Part shown: positions 15,542 to 22,524 of the stretch, piece after piece | How positions within the stretch are numbered: the first letter of the stretch is position 1 | How the letters are laid out: the number at the start of each line of letters is the position of its first letter | Source of the DNA: JAWCNN01 sp038848005 | Lineage (GTDB): Archaea > Thermoproteota > Bathyarchaeia > Bathyarchaeales > Bathycorpusculaceae | Length of the DNA stretch: 27,979 nt | NCBI GenBank assembly: GCA_038848005.1 | Contig: JAWCNZ010000018.1 | Span: 1-27,979 of the forward strand | Reading direction: 5' to 3' | Translations under genes and position numbers: made by a program | Notes under the pieces: model-generated | Seen by the model: the letters and a program-made list of their open reading frames with translations, nothing else | Databases searched by the model: none | What the model was told of the DNA's origin: nothing

Positions 15542-16420
15542 ATGAAAATTCAGTTAGATGTTTCAAACCCGTTTAGTTTGGATGTCACTCTTTGTTGCGG
15601 GCAAGTTTTTAGGTGGGAAAAACGTGGCGTGTGGTGGTACGGCGTAGTAGGCGAAAAAGCCTTTAAGGTGCGTCAAATTGGCGGTGAGTTGGAATTTGAG
15701 AATGTGGATGATGGTTTTGTTCGAAAATATTTTGGTTTGAACGATGATTTGCCACGAATTTTTTCGCTGATAGGCAGAGACGCACATATCAAAGGCGCCA
15801 TTAAAGCCTTTAATGGTTTGAGGATTATCCGCCAAAACCCTTGGGAATGCCTAATCTCCTACATTTGCGCCACAAACAAAAACATTTCAGCAGTTAGGCA
15901 AATACTTCTCAACATTTCAAGAAAATTCGGAGAGACAATAAGCTTTGACGGTTGCACGTTTTACACTTTTCCAACACCAGAAAGCCTTGTAAAGGCTAAG
16001 GTTGAGGGGCTTGCCAGTTGCGGTCTCGGTTATAGGGCCAAATACGTTTTCGAAACAGCGAAGAGTATTCACGAAAGCGGTTTTGATGTTGAAAGTTTGA
16101 GGTGTATGCCATACGAAAAAGCAAGAAAAGAACTACTGAAGTTTTTGGGTGTAGGCTTGAAGGTTGCTGATTGCGTTTTGCTTTTCTCTTTAGAAAAGTT
16201 TGAGGCTTTTCCAGTTGACGTGTGGATAAAACGTGCCGTTTTGAAGCATTATACAAGCCATTTCCAAAAGGAGTTTACAGCGAAAATTTCAAGTAGGAAG
16301 TCGCCGTCGCCGGCGGAGTACAGGCAATTAAACCTTTTTGGAAGAAAATATTTTGGGGAATACGCAGGCTACGCTCAAGAATACCTTTACCATTATGAAA
16401 GGGTGAACGCTACTCGTTAG
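15542..16420 (+). CDS. ogg: OGG1-type 8-oxoguanine DNA glycosylase/AP lyase
   Basis: This 292-aa repair enzyme has the OGG1 N-terminal domain (CCGQVFRW, 18-25), then QNPWECLISYICATNKNI (98-115), equal to the OGG1 helix that meets the flipped base. The helix-hairpin-helix is FLGVGLKVADCVLL (201-214), with catalytic Lys207 and, downstream, PVDVW with Asp226. It removes oxidised guanine and nicks the abasic site. The organisation with an N-terminal domain is the eukaryote-like OGG1 class, not the shorter archaeal Ogg2 or AGOG. GAGGTG and AAGGGC precede the ATG. It converges with the thioredoxin-like gene, overlapping 11 bases. Confidence 0.92.
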   Translation: MKIQLDVSNPFSLDVTLCCGQVFRWEKRGVWWYGVVGEKAFKVRQIGGELEFENVDDGFVRKYFGLNDDLPRIFSLIGRDAHIKGAIKAFNGLRIIRQNPWECLISYICATNKNISAVRQILLNISRKFGETISFDGCTFYTFPTPESLVKAKVEGLASCGLGYRAKYVFETAKSIHESGFDVESLRCMPYEKARKELLKFLGVGLKVADCVLLFSLEKFEAFPVDVWIKRAVLKHYTSHFQKEFTAKISSRKSPSPAEYRQLNLFGRKYFGEYAGYAQEYLYHYERVNATR

Positions 16421-16691
16421 CGGCGCGTTTCCTCCACTTTTCAATTCTTTTGGCAATTTCCATTTCAAGCCTTTCCCTAGAAAGAAGTTGACCGCGCGTT
16501 ATAACCTCGTCATCCAACACTATACTTGGAGTGCTGACAATATTGTAGGCTGAACCTTCACGGAATCCCTCCTCGGATGCCAAATTCACCTCTCTAAAGG
16601 CAATGCCGAATTTTTCAGCAACCTCCCTCGCAATCCGTTTAGCCAATGGACAACTTGCACAAGTAGGCAAGGTAAAAATCTTTAACTCCAT
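16410..16691 (-). CDS. Thioredoxin/glutaredoxin-like small redox protein
   Basis: This 93-residue protein starts MELKIFTLPTCASCPLAKRI, a beta strand followed by a CxxC redox pair (Cys11-Ala-Ser-Cys14) at the start of a helix. It then has VSTPSIVLDDEVITRG, with the cis-proline and the strand pair of thioredoxin folds. The size and LPTC-SC form match archaeal small thioredoxin/glutaredoxin-like proteins. The partner reductase is not in the window. The C-terminus is very basic. It may reduce protein disulphides; the exact role is inferred. Confidence 0.85.
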   Translation of the reverse strand: MELKIFTLPTCASCPLAKRIAREVAEKFGIAFREVNLASEEGFREGSAYNIVSTPSIVLDDEVITRGQLLSRERLEMEIAKRIEKWRKRAANE

Positions 16692-16772
16692 AAGGTTTCC
16701 TCTCCCGCCTAAAACAACCTTTAACAGAAAACTCTTTTTATAAATCTTTACACATCAACCAAACGCAAAATG

Positions 16773-16782
16773 TTTAAATTAA
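16773..16782 (+). promoter_or_regulatory. TATA box of the CAU tRNA gene
   Basis: TTTAAATTAA lies 34-43 bases before the tRNA 5' end, consistent with an archaeal TATA box and a short 5' leader to be removed by RNase P. Confidence 0.5.
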
Positions 16783-16815
16783 CTTGGAAACAGCATACTA
16801 TTAATGGAAAAGGGC

Positions 16816-16890
16816 GGGCCCGTAGCTCAGCTAGGTTAGAGCGACAGGCTCATAACCTGTTGGTCGGGCGTTCAAATCGCCCCGGGCCCA
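16816..16890 (+). tRNA. tRNA with anticodon CAT (Met elongator or Ile2)
   Basis: A 75-nt cloverleaf: acceptor GGGCCCG with CGGGCCC, anticodon arm ACAGG-CTCATAA-CCTGT, T arm GGGCG-TTCAAAT-CGCCC, discriminator A. No intron, and no encoded CCA (TTTT follows). The anticodon CAT could be elongator Met, or Ile2 whose C34 is modified to agmatidine in archaea. The GGGCCCG acceptor and GTAGCTCAG D arm resemble archaeal isoleucine tRNAs, so Ile2 is favoured. A T-rich tract at 16891-16910 may terminate transcription. Confidence 0.93.
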
Positions 16891-16974
16891 TTTTGTTGGT
16901 GTGTCTTTTTGTTGGACATGTACGGAAAAAGGTTTATTAAATATTAATACACACTATATTCTGCTGGTGAAAAA

Positions 16975-17343
16975 ATGGAGAAATCCCCAATCATACTTAA
17001 ATGGAACAGTCAAGAGGAAGAGGAAAACCACGCTATGTTTAGATGCAGCGAATGCGACGAAACCTTTTCAAAACCGATTTTGGCAACGCTTTCATCCAGC
17101 GGTCAAGTCCAAACATATTACGCGTGTCCACGATGCTTAACAAAAGTGGCTGAAAAAAGAAGTTCAAAAAGCGAAGAGGAAGATTCACCTCTCGTAGAAA
17201 AGGTTAAAAGGGCAATTGCGGCGGAAGAAGGCGACGTGAAATGCAGTCATTTTCTGGGGTATTTGAAGAAGCGTCCGAAGAACACGCCGATTCCAGACGA
17301 ATGCCTAACATGTGAAAAAATGGTTGAATGCCTAATTCATTAA
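16975..17343 (+). CDS. Zinc-binding protein of unknown function
   Basis: This 122-aa protein has an N-terminal zinc ribbon, FRCSECDETF (CxxC near residue 24) with YYACPRCLTKV (CxxC near 51). The C-terminal motif is KCSHFLGYLKKRPKNTP followed by CLTCEKMVECL, which offers C-x-H and C-x2-C-x5-C ligands for a second metal or cluster site. A charged linker joins them. I recognise the C-terminal pattern as one shared by small archaeal proteins without assigned function. ATG 16975 has GGTGA a few bases upstream and a TATA-like TTTATTAAATATT near 16932. The rhomboid gene follows 45 bases later. Confidence 0.75.
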   Translation: MEKSPIILKWNSQEEEENHAMFRCSECDETFSKPILATLSSSGQVQTYYACPRCLTKVAEKRSSKSEEEDSPLVEKVKRAIAAEEGDVKCSHFLGYLKKRPKNTPIPDECLTCEKMVECLIH

Positions 17344-17388
17344 ACATAAATATGACGTGTAGCTTTATTCCGTTTCAGTGATTAATAC

Positions 17389-18111
17389 GTGCTTCCACTT
17401 AAAGATTTAAATAAACCCCTAAAAACGCCACATGTAAACCGTCTAATTCTAACTGCAAACATAATCATTTTTGCGGTTTATTGGCTTTCAAAAAATAACA
17501 TTTACTTTAACCCGAAAATTGCAGAAACAATTGAAGGAAATGAGGTTGTTCCAGGCAAATTTGTTATGGTGCCAATTGACATAATTAATGGGCAAAGGCT
17601 TTACACGCTTTTTACTTCCATGTTTATGCATGCTGATTGGCTTCACCTTTTTGGGAACATGCTTTTCCTGTTCATTTTCGGCGATAACGTGGAAGATGTT
17701 TTTGGGCATGTTGGCTACTTAATCTTCTACCTTATTTGCGGTGTGGCTGCGGCTTTCGCCCACATAATAAGCATAATTTACCTACCCATTTTTATAGATG
17801 GAACTGGCACTTCAGACTTGGCTACTGGTGTTGTCGGTGCTTCAGGAGCAATATCAGGGGTTTTAGGTGCATACTTCGTGCTTTATCCAAAATCAAGAAT
17901 ACTCACGCTTGTTTCGTATTTTATACTGCCCATACCCGCCTTCATTTTTCTGGGTTACTGGTTTATTATGCAATGGATTTTTGGGATGTTTGATATTGGC
18001 GGCGGAATTGCCTATTGGGCGCATATAGGCGGTTTCTTGACGGGTATGTTTTTAGCTTTGATTTTTGGGTTGGAAATGAAAAAGGCGTTGGAAAGGCATT
18101 TCCGCTTGTAA
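17389..18111 (+). CDS. Rhomboid-family intramembrane serine protease
   Basis: This 240-aa membrane protein contains the rhomboid core: HLFGNMLFLFIFGDNVED (HxxxN region, about 86-103), GASGAISGVLG with catalytic Ser152, and AHIGGFLTG with catalytic His212. Around six hydrophobic segments are visible, with a loop insertion before the Ser helix. Rhomboids cut transmembrane segments of other proteins. The start is GTG at 17389 with GTGA about nine bases before it. Its substrate is unknown; it may share a transcript with the zinc protein upstream. Confidence 0.9.
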   Translation: MLPLKDLNKPLKTPHVNRLILTANIIIFAVYWLSKNNIYFNPKIAETIEGNEVVPGKFVMVPIDIINGQRLYTLFTSMFMHADWLHLFGNMLFLFIFGDNVEDVFGHVGYLIFYLICGVAAAFAHIISIIYLPIFIDGTGTSDLATGVVGASGAISGVLGAYFVLYPKSRILTLVSYFILPIPAFIFLGYWFIMQWIFGMFDIGGGIAYWAHIGGFLTGMFLALIFGLEMKKALERHFRL

Positions 18112-18114
18112 AAA

Positions 18115-18175
18115 GGGTCTGTTCGTCATGAGCTCCTCATCTTGTTAATCAGACTGGAGCGGCTACATCATCCCC
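18115..18175 (-). ncRNA. Candidate C/D box sRNA
   Basis: On the minus strand, just downstream of the Pop5 gene, the elements come in order. They are C box ATGATGT (18165-18171), a 12-nt spacer, D' box CTGA (18149-18152), an 8-nt gap, C' box ATGAGGA (18134-18140), another 12-nt spacer, and D-like CAGA (18118-18121). GGG before C and CCC after D can pair as the terminal stem. Two equal 12-nt guides fit archaeal 2'-O-methylation guides. The D box has one mismatch to CUGA and C and C' each differ at one position. Targets were not identified. Confidence 0.5.
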
Positions 18176-18213
18176 AAAAGATAAAGGCGCTGTTCACTCT
18201 TAAATGGTTATTG

Positions 18214-18555
18214 TTAAAATGTTAAGCCTTCTAATTTTTTGTGCAGCGCTTTTATTGTTCCTGAAACCGCTGTCACGTGTAGGGCTAACGGTTTATTGCC
18301 TATATGTGTGATTGTGGCTATTGCCGCCCTAACCATGTTAAGGGCTGTGTGCGCCGTGTATATTATGGCTATTTTCCTTTCTACATCATAATCAATAAGC
18401 CTTAAACCAGTTTGGCTTGCGCCGTACTCTCCAAAAAGCTTTAATATGGCGTTCCAAACGGCTTCCAAAATCTCTTTTTGGCTGAAATTTTCATTTGAAT
18501 CTATTTTTAAGGCTAGGTAGCGCCTTTTAACCCTTTTCAACAGTCCTTTCCCCAA
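18214..18555 (-). CDS. rnp2: RNase P protein component 2 (Pop5)
   Basis: This 113-aa protein begins with RVKRRYLALKI, the usual Pop5 opening, and carries GASQTGLRLIDYD and then KIAIIYTAHTALNMVRAAIATI, the conserved second half of the fold. With Rpp30 it helps the RNase P RNA cleave tRNA 5' leaders. It overlaps the end of the Rpp30 gene by 19 bases and closes this operon; a candidate sRNA lies directly downstream. Confidence 0.92.
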   Translation of the reverse strand: MGKGLLKRVKRRYLALKIDSNENFSQKEILEAVWNAILKLFGEYGASQTGLRLIDYDVERKIAIIYTAHTALNMVRAAIATITHIGNKPLALHVTAVSGTIKALHKKLEGLTF

Positions 18556-19271
18556 CGGATTATGCGTATTCCAGGCGCAACAAATTTCGGATTAAGCTTT
18601 TCACGGTTTCGCTTAACTATTGCCACTGGATTTTTTGAAACTGCCTGTATAGCCGAAGCCTCGTCTAAATCGAAAAGCGAAGCTAAAGCCGCTTGCTCCC
18701 TTGGCTTCCGCATCAGCCGCACATCCGAAACTCCACTTGAAATAACTATTGGAACATGGAACCGCTTTGCGATTAATGCTTCTCTTCGCAAACTTAAAAG
18801 AAGCTTTATCCTCGCCATACCCTCCAAACGGAATATGGGATTCATGTCTATTTCTAGGTTGGCTAGGCTTTTTGATGCCAACTCAGCCTCAGCTATGTCG
18901 AAAAATCTTTTTGCAGGGTGAAACGCTGGAAAATTTAGTAGGTCTACACGGCGGTCCTTCGCTGCTTGTCTTGCAACGCTTTTAGATTCGCATAAAACAG
19001 CTAAAACCTCAAACTTTCGCCTATAAGCCCTCAAACTGCGGATTAGCTCCTTCGGAGTTTTAGGGTTTAAATCCACACGAGAAACCAAATCCACAGCGTA
19101 TTCTCTACATTTCATCCGCAGTCGCTGAATGTCCTCCTCAAAAAAGTTTTGAGGAAAAGTTAGGGCGATTATGCGATAGCCTAACTCGGAAGCCTTTTTA
19201 ATCATCCCTAAAACTTTTTCATCATCTTTAACGTTTGGAAGCAGGTGAAGATCGGCATAGGCTTTTGTCAT
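18537..19271 (-). CDS. rnp3: RNase P protein component 3 (Rpp30)
   Basis: This 244-aa TIM-barrel-like protein starts TKAYADLHLLPN and continues with GYRIIALTFPQNF, DLVSRVDLNPKTPKEL, RRVDLLNFPAF and a late VPIVISSGVSDVRLMRKPRE, all typical of archaeal Rpp30. It pairs with Pop5 in the catalytic core of RNase P. Its ATG overlaps the stop of the preceding COG1325 gene by four bases (ATGA type), implying coupled translation. Confidence 0.92.
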   Translation of the reverse strand: MTKAYADLHLLPNVKDDEKVLGMIKKASELGYRIIALTFPQNFFEEDIQRLRMKCREYAVDLVSRVDLNPKTPKELIRSLRAYRRKFEVLAVLCESKSVARQAAKDRRVDLLNFPAFHPAKRFFDIAEAELASKSLANLEIDMNPIFRLEGMARIKLLLSLRREALIAKRFHVPIVISSGVSDVRLMRKPREQAALASLFDLDEASAIQAVSKNPVAIVKRNREKLNPKFVAPGIRIIRWGKDC

Positions 19272-19732
19272 CGGATTAACCCAAGCTTTCTACAGATTTC
19301 AACTATCTCTTTCACGCCGTGTTTCTTAAAATGTATTTTGAGGTGGATTGGGTCAATATTTGAAAGCCTAACCTCGCCGTGGTAGGCTGACTGCTTATTC
19401 AATCTAATGTATAGGTTTCCATTTTCAACATGTCTTTCAATTTCGTTGCTAAGCGTTTCTCTGTCCAAAGCGTTCAACCCAGCTGACAACTTTTCAAAAG
19501 CCGCTTGAAAAAATTTTTTATCCTTAATCCTTGTTTCAAAAAGCAAAATTGGATTTCCATAATGTCCAGTTAGGCTTGTTTTTTTAAAAGCGATGTTTTC
19601 GGCGAGTTCCGTTGGCAAAACATTTCGAACAGCCATTAAAACTTTGTCGGGGTCTTCTGTGGCGTGGGCGAACACACGTATGTCTATATAGCCCACTGGA
19701 ATTTTAGAAGACACAGCCAATGCCCTTACCAA
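19268..19732 (-). CDS. COG1325 exosome-associated RNA-binding protein
   Basis: This 154-aa protein has the motif IDIRVFAHATEDPDKVLMAV near the N-terminus, then FKKTSLTGHYGNPILLFE and NLYIRLNKQSAYHGEVRLS, the marks of COG1325, a predicted RNA-binding protein that sits in archaeal RNase P/exosome operons. The nominal start is TTG 19732, which has no clear ribosome-binding site; GTG codons at residues 7 and 13 are plausible alternatives and leave the domain intact. Its gene order (L15e, L13e, this gene, Rpp30, Pop5) supports the assignment. Confidence 0.88.
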   Translation of the reverse strand: MVRALAVSSKIPVGYIDIRVFAHATEDPDKVLMAVRNVLPTELAENIAFKKTSLTGHYGNPILLFETRIKDKKFFQAAFEKLSAGLNALDRETLSNEIERHVENGNLYIRLNKQSAYHGEVRLSNIDPIHLKIHFKKHGVKEIVEICRKLGLIR

Positions 19733-19740
19733 AACAATGT

Positions 19741-19971
19741 TTATTGTTGGCTTTTAGGTTTTTCCTTTTCACGTTTTGATTCCAAAAACGCTTTGAGGGT
19801 TTCAATGTTTTCTTGATGGGCTGTTTTACGTCTGGAATCCACTGGAACGCCAAGTTTCAAAGCTTCTTTTAGGCTTATTCCCGCTTTTTTTAGCTCTTCA
19901 CGGCTGAAGCCCCGTCCAAACCTTTGTTTTCCACCTTTCTTAATGACTTTGGGCTTAACAGTCATCATCAA
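19741..19971 (-). CDS. rpl13e: 50S ribosomal protein L13e
   Basis: This 76-residue basic protein reads RFGRGFSREELKKAGISL, then LGVPVDSRRKTAHQENIETLK, the conserved core of archaeal L13e. L13e is found in eukaryotes and in TACK-type archaea but not in most euryarchaea, so it helps place the genome. It starts one base after the L15e stop. Two further ATG codons lie close to the start, so the exact first residue is unsure by one or two. Confidence 0.88.
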   Translation of the reverse strand: MMMTVKPKVIKKGGKQRFGRGFSREELKKAGISLKEALKLGVPVDSRRKTAHQENIETLKAFLESKREKEKPKSQQ

Positions 19972-19972
19972 A

Positions 19973-20551
19973 CTACTTTTCTCCTATGTTGGCTTTCTTG
20001 CTTGGTCTAACTTTTTCCGCTCCCCGTCCCTTACGCCTTAAACCCCTAACTTTTTTGCCTGCGCTTGTTAAACCTCGAAAAACTCTTCCACGATGTTGTT
20101 TTTGGCATACCCAGTTTATGTCTTTGTCGGCTTTTATCGCTGGATGGTTTGGGTCAACCATTATGACTTCAAACCATTTTGAGCGTCCGTCTTCGCCAAC
20201 CCAATAGGAGTTTAAAACTTCAAGGTTTGGAAACTTTCTAGCGGCTCTTTCCTCGGCTATGAGCCTCAAACTTTTAGCTGGCTTAAACTTTTTAACGCCC
20301 ATGCGTTTCGGTCTTCTACCCGCCTGTGGTCGCTGTTTCCTTAATCCGCCACGCCTGACGCGGACACGGACAACAACAAAGCCTTGCTTAGCCTTATAAC
20401 CCAACTTTCTGGCTCTGTCAAGGCGAGTTGGCTTTTCAATACGTGTTATAGCTGGTTGCCTACGCCATTCTATGAGTCTCTCACGCATCAACTCATCCAC
20501 ATAGGATTTTTCTGGAACAGCCCATGCTTCGGCAATATACTTGTACGCCAA
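19973..20551 (-). CDS. rpl15e: 50S ribosomal protein L15e
   Basis: This 192-aa protein matches L15e in full: a start like AYKYIAEAW, then RARKLGYKAKQGFVVVRVRV, RRGGLRKQRPQAGRRPKRMG, LEVLNSYWVGEDG, and a basic end with RGRVFRGLTSAGKKVRGLR. It begins with TTG at 20551, supported by GGAGGTG seven bases upstream. It is the first gene of the operon L15e-L13e-COG1325-Rpp30-Pop5, whose promoter lies in the gap shared with the TIM-barrel gene. Confidence 0.95.
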   Translation of the reverse strand: MAYKYIAEAWAVPEKSYVDELMRERLIEWRRQPAITRIEKPTRLDRARKLGYKAKQGFVVVRVRVRRGGLRKQRPQAGRRPKRMGVKKFKPAKSLRLIAEERAARKFPNLEVLNSYWVGEDGRSKWFEVIMVDPNHPAIKADKDINWVCQKQHRGRVFRGLTSAGKKVRGLRRKGRGAEKVRPSKKANIGEK

Positions 20552-20676
20552 ACCTTTTCACCTCCACGCTTGTTTATGGTTCAGCCTTTAAAGGCTACAT
20601 TCCAGCGGACGCTTTTATCCGCCAACGCTTGATTCAATGCATTAAAAGGGCAAAATAAACCTTTTCCAACAAACAC

Positions 20677-20684
20677 TTATAAAA
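20677..20684 (+). promoter_or_regulatory. TATA box of the TIM-barrel gene
   Basis: TTATAAAA with a purine-rich stretch before it would place transcription start near 20705. That is downstream of ATG 20698 and upstream of ATG 20725, so it favours the second ATG as the true start of the following gene. Confidence 0.5.
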
Positions 20685-20724
20685 CCCGCTAAAACCTATG
20701 GAAATACCCACGGAAGGGTTAAGT

Positions 20725-21510
20725 ATGGCTAAGCCCCAAATTGGTTTGTCTATGCTTTACTGCCTCGGCGAACCATTCAAGAAAATGACCAAACACCTCA
20801 CTGAAACACAAACATCCTACATAGAAATTGTCGACGACGGCTTTCACGCTTTGAACAAACAAAGAGTTTTAACACTTAAAAACATCGGCGTGTCTTACGG
20901 CTTAAAATATTCGGTGCATGCGCCCTTTGCAGACATAAACATTGCCTCGCCCTCAAAATCCATGTTAAAGGCTATGCTTAATAGATTAGAGCGGTCAATT
21001 GCTAATGCAAACACCCTAAACGCTTACATTTGGGTTTTCCATCCTGGATTAGCCACTGGCATCAGCATGTTTTATCCAGGAATGGATTGGCTTCAAAACC
21101 TAAAGTCTGTTGGGCAACTACTGAAAACTGCGGAGGATTACGGCGTTAAAATAGCCATAGAAAACGTGCCAGAACCATACCCGTTCCTAATGAAAAATGT
21201 GGAGCAATTCGCCAAGTTTTACAATGAAATAGGCAACGAAGAAGTGGGCTTGGTTTTGGATGTTGGACACGCAAACTTGAATGGACAAACAGCTCTTTTC
21301 ATTAAAACTTTTTCAAAAAAAATTGTGCATATACACGCCCACGACAACGATGAGCGAAGCGACCAGCATTTAGGCGTAGGCTACGGCACAGTCAACTGGA
21401 AAAATTTTGAAAGCTTGCTGAAGGAAATAGGCTACGATAAAGTTGTTGTTGTCGAATCTGTTATGCATGTTGAAGAAAGTATACAAAAGCTAAAGGAAAT
21501 GTTCCCTTAA
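20725..21510 (+). CDS. Sugar phosphate isomerase/epimerase-like TIM barrel (AP endonuclease 2 family)
   Basis: This protein of about 261 residues starts MAKPQIGLSMLYCLGEPF. Metal-ligand segments of the xylose isomerase-like barrel are visible in order: KIAIENVPEP (Glu), VGLVLDVGHANLNG (Asp and His), IVHIHAHDNDE (His and Asp) and VVVVESV (Glu), as in endonuclease IV and sugar isomerases. The substrate cannot be told; family members act on sugars, inosose or abasic DNA. An in-frame ATG at 20698 would add nine residues but lies above the predicted transcription start. It ends overlapping the RNase Z stop by four bases. Confidence 0.82.
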   Translation: MAKPQIGLSMLYCLGEPFKKMTKHLTETQTSYIEIVDDGFHALNKQRVLTLKNIGVSYGLKYSVHAPFADINIASPSKSMLKAMLNRLERSIANANTLNAYIWVFHPGLATGISMFYPGMDWLQNLKSVGQLLKTAEDYGVKIAIENVPEPYPFLMKNVEQFAKFYNEIGNEEVGLVLDVGHANLNGQTALFIKTFSKKIVHIHAHDNDERSDQHLGVGYGTVNWKNFESLLKEIGYDKVVVVESVMHVEESIQKLKEMFP

Positions 21511-22430
21511 CCTTCCAAAAGCGGAATTTCAATTTTCATAAAGTCTTCAGCTACACAAGTGTTTCTAAAAATTTTCTGAGCTTGTTCCAAAAGTACACTT
21601 GCATCTTCATATCTAGCACTTATATGCATCAAAACAAGCTGTTTAACCTTTGCTTTTCTGGCGATTTCAGCCGCTTGCTCCGCCGTAGAATGCCCATCCA
21701 TTTCGGCTCTCTCAATCAAAGAATCATCTAAAGTGGCATCGTGAATAAGCAAATCCGCATTCGCCGCAAACTTCACAAACCCTCTAAACGGTCTCGTATC
21801 ACCAGTATAAACAATTTTCCTTCCCGGCCTAAGCGGTCCAGTGACATCCTCGGGTTTAATAACTCGTCCATTAGACAGCCTAACCTCTTGTCCATGTTGA
21901 AGTTTCGACCACAATGGGCCTTCTGGAACGCCCATGGCTTTCGCCTTTTCCGGATAAAATCTTCCTGGACGGGGCTTTTCTGTTAGGGCGTATGCCAAAC
22001 TTGGAATTACATGGTTAGCCCAAACAGCCTCAACAAAATATTCCTCTTCGTCGCATACAACGCCCGCCTCGTATATTTCGTGAACTTCAACCCGAAACGT
22101 CAAGGCGAACTGCACAGTTTCTCTGATGCCTTCCAAAAAACGTTTTATTCCAGATGGCCCGTAAATGTCAAGTTTCTGTTTTCTGTCAAGCAAAGCCATT
22201 GTTTGTAAAAGCCCTGGCAAGCCTAAAACGTGGTCGCCGTGCATGTGCGTAATAAAAATCTTCATTTTCTTGTGAAAGCCAACCTTAGCCCTTATCATTT
22301 GCCTCTGCACGCCTTCGCCGCAGTCAAACATTAAATGTTCGCCTTTTCGTTGTATGAGTATGGCTGGCAAACTCCTTTTCGGTGTTGGGATGCTTCCAGC
22401 AGTGCCCAAAAAAATCACATGCAAACTCAT
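21507..22430 (-). CDS. rnz: Ribonuclease Z (tRNA 3' endonuclease)
   Basis: This 307-aa metallo-beta-lactamase-fold enzyme has FLGTAGSIPTPKRSLPA at the start, the HxHxDH zinc motif THMHGDH (61-67), VYTGDTRPF with the bridging Asp, and VLMHISARY with the final His. An exosite-type insertion lies around residues 160-195. It is the short RNase Z form, which trims tRNA 3' trailers. It is relevant here because the CAU tRNA lacks an encoded CCA. Confidence 0.95.
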   Translation of the reverse strand: MSLHVIFLGTAGSIPTPKRSLPAILIQRKGEHLMFDCGEGVQRQMIRAKVGFHKKMKIFITHMHGDHVLGLPGLLQTMALLDRKQKLDIYGPSGIKRFLEGIRETVQFALTFRVEVHEIYEAGVVCDEEEYFVEAVWANHVIPSLAYALTEKPRPGRFYPEKAKAMGVPEGPLWSKLQHGQEVRLSNGRVIKPEDVTGPLRPGRKIVYTGDTRPFRGFVKFAANADLLIHDATLDDSLIERAEMDGHSTAEQAAEIARKAKVKQLVLMHISARYEDASVLLEQAQKIFRNTCVAEDFMKIEIPLLEG

Positions 22431-22488
22431 GATGTTTTCCTCTTATTTTTATTATCGCTAAAACTTAAAAGGTTGTGGCAAAGTTTAT

Positions 22489-22523
22489 TAGTTCTGGGGT
22501 AGAACTATAGTTCTGGGGTAGAA
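22489..22523. promoter_or_regulatory. Two palindromic direct repeats abutting the ATPase start codon
   Basis: TAGTTCTGGGGTAGAACTA at 22489-22507 is a perfect inverted repeat (7-bp arms, GGGGT centre). A second copy of its first 16 bases, TAGTTCTGGGGTAGAA, follows at 22508-22523, so the units repeat with a 19-bp period. The second ends one base before the TTG start of the ATPase gene. This looks like an operator, or RNA hairpins in a short leader, controlling that gene. Confidence 0.6.
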
Positions 22524-22524
22524 G

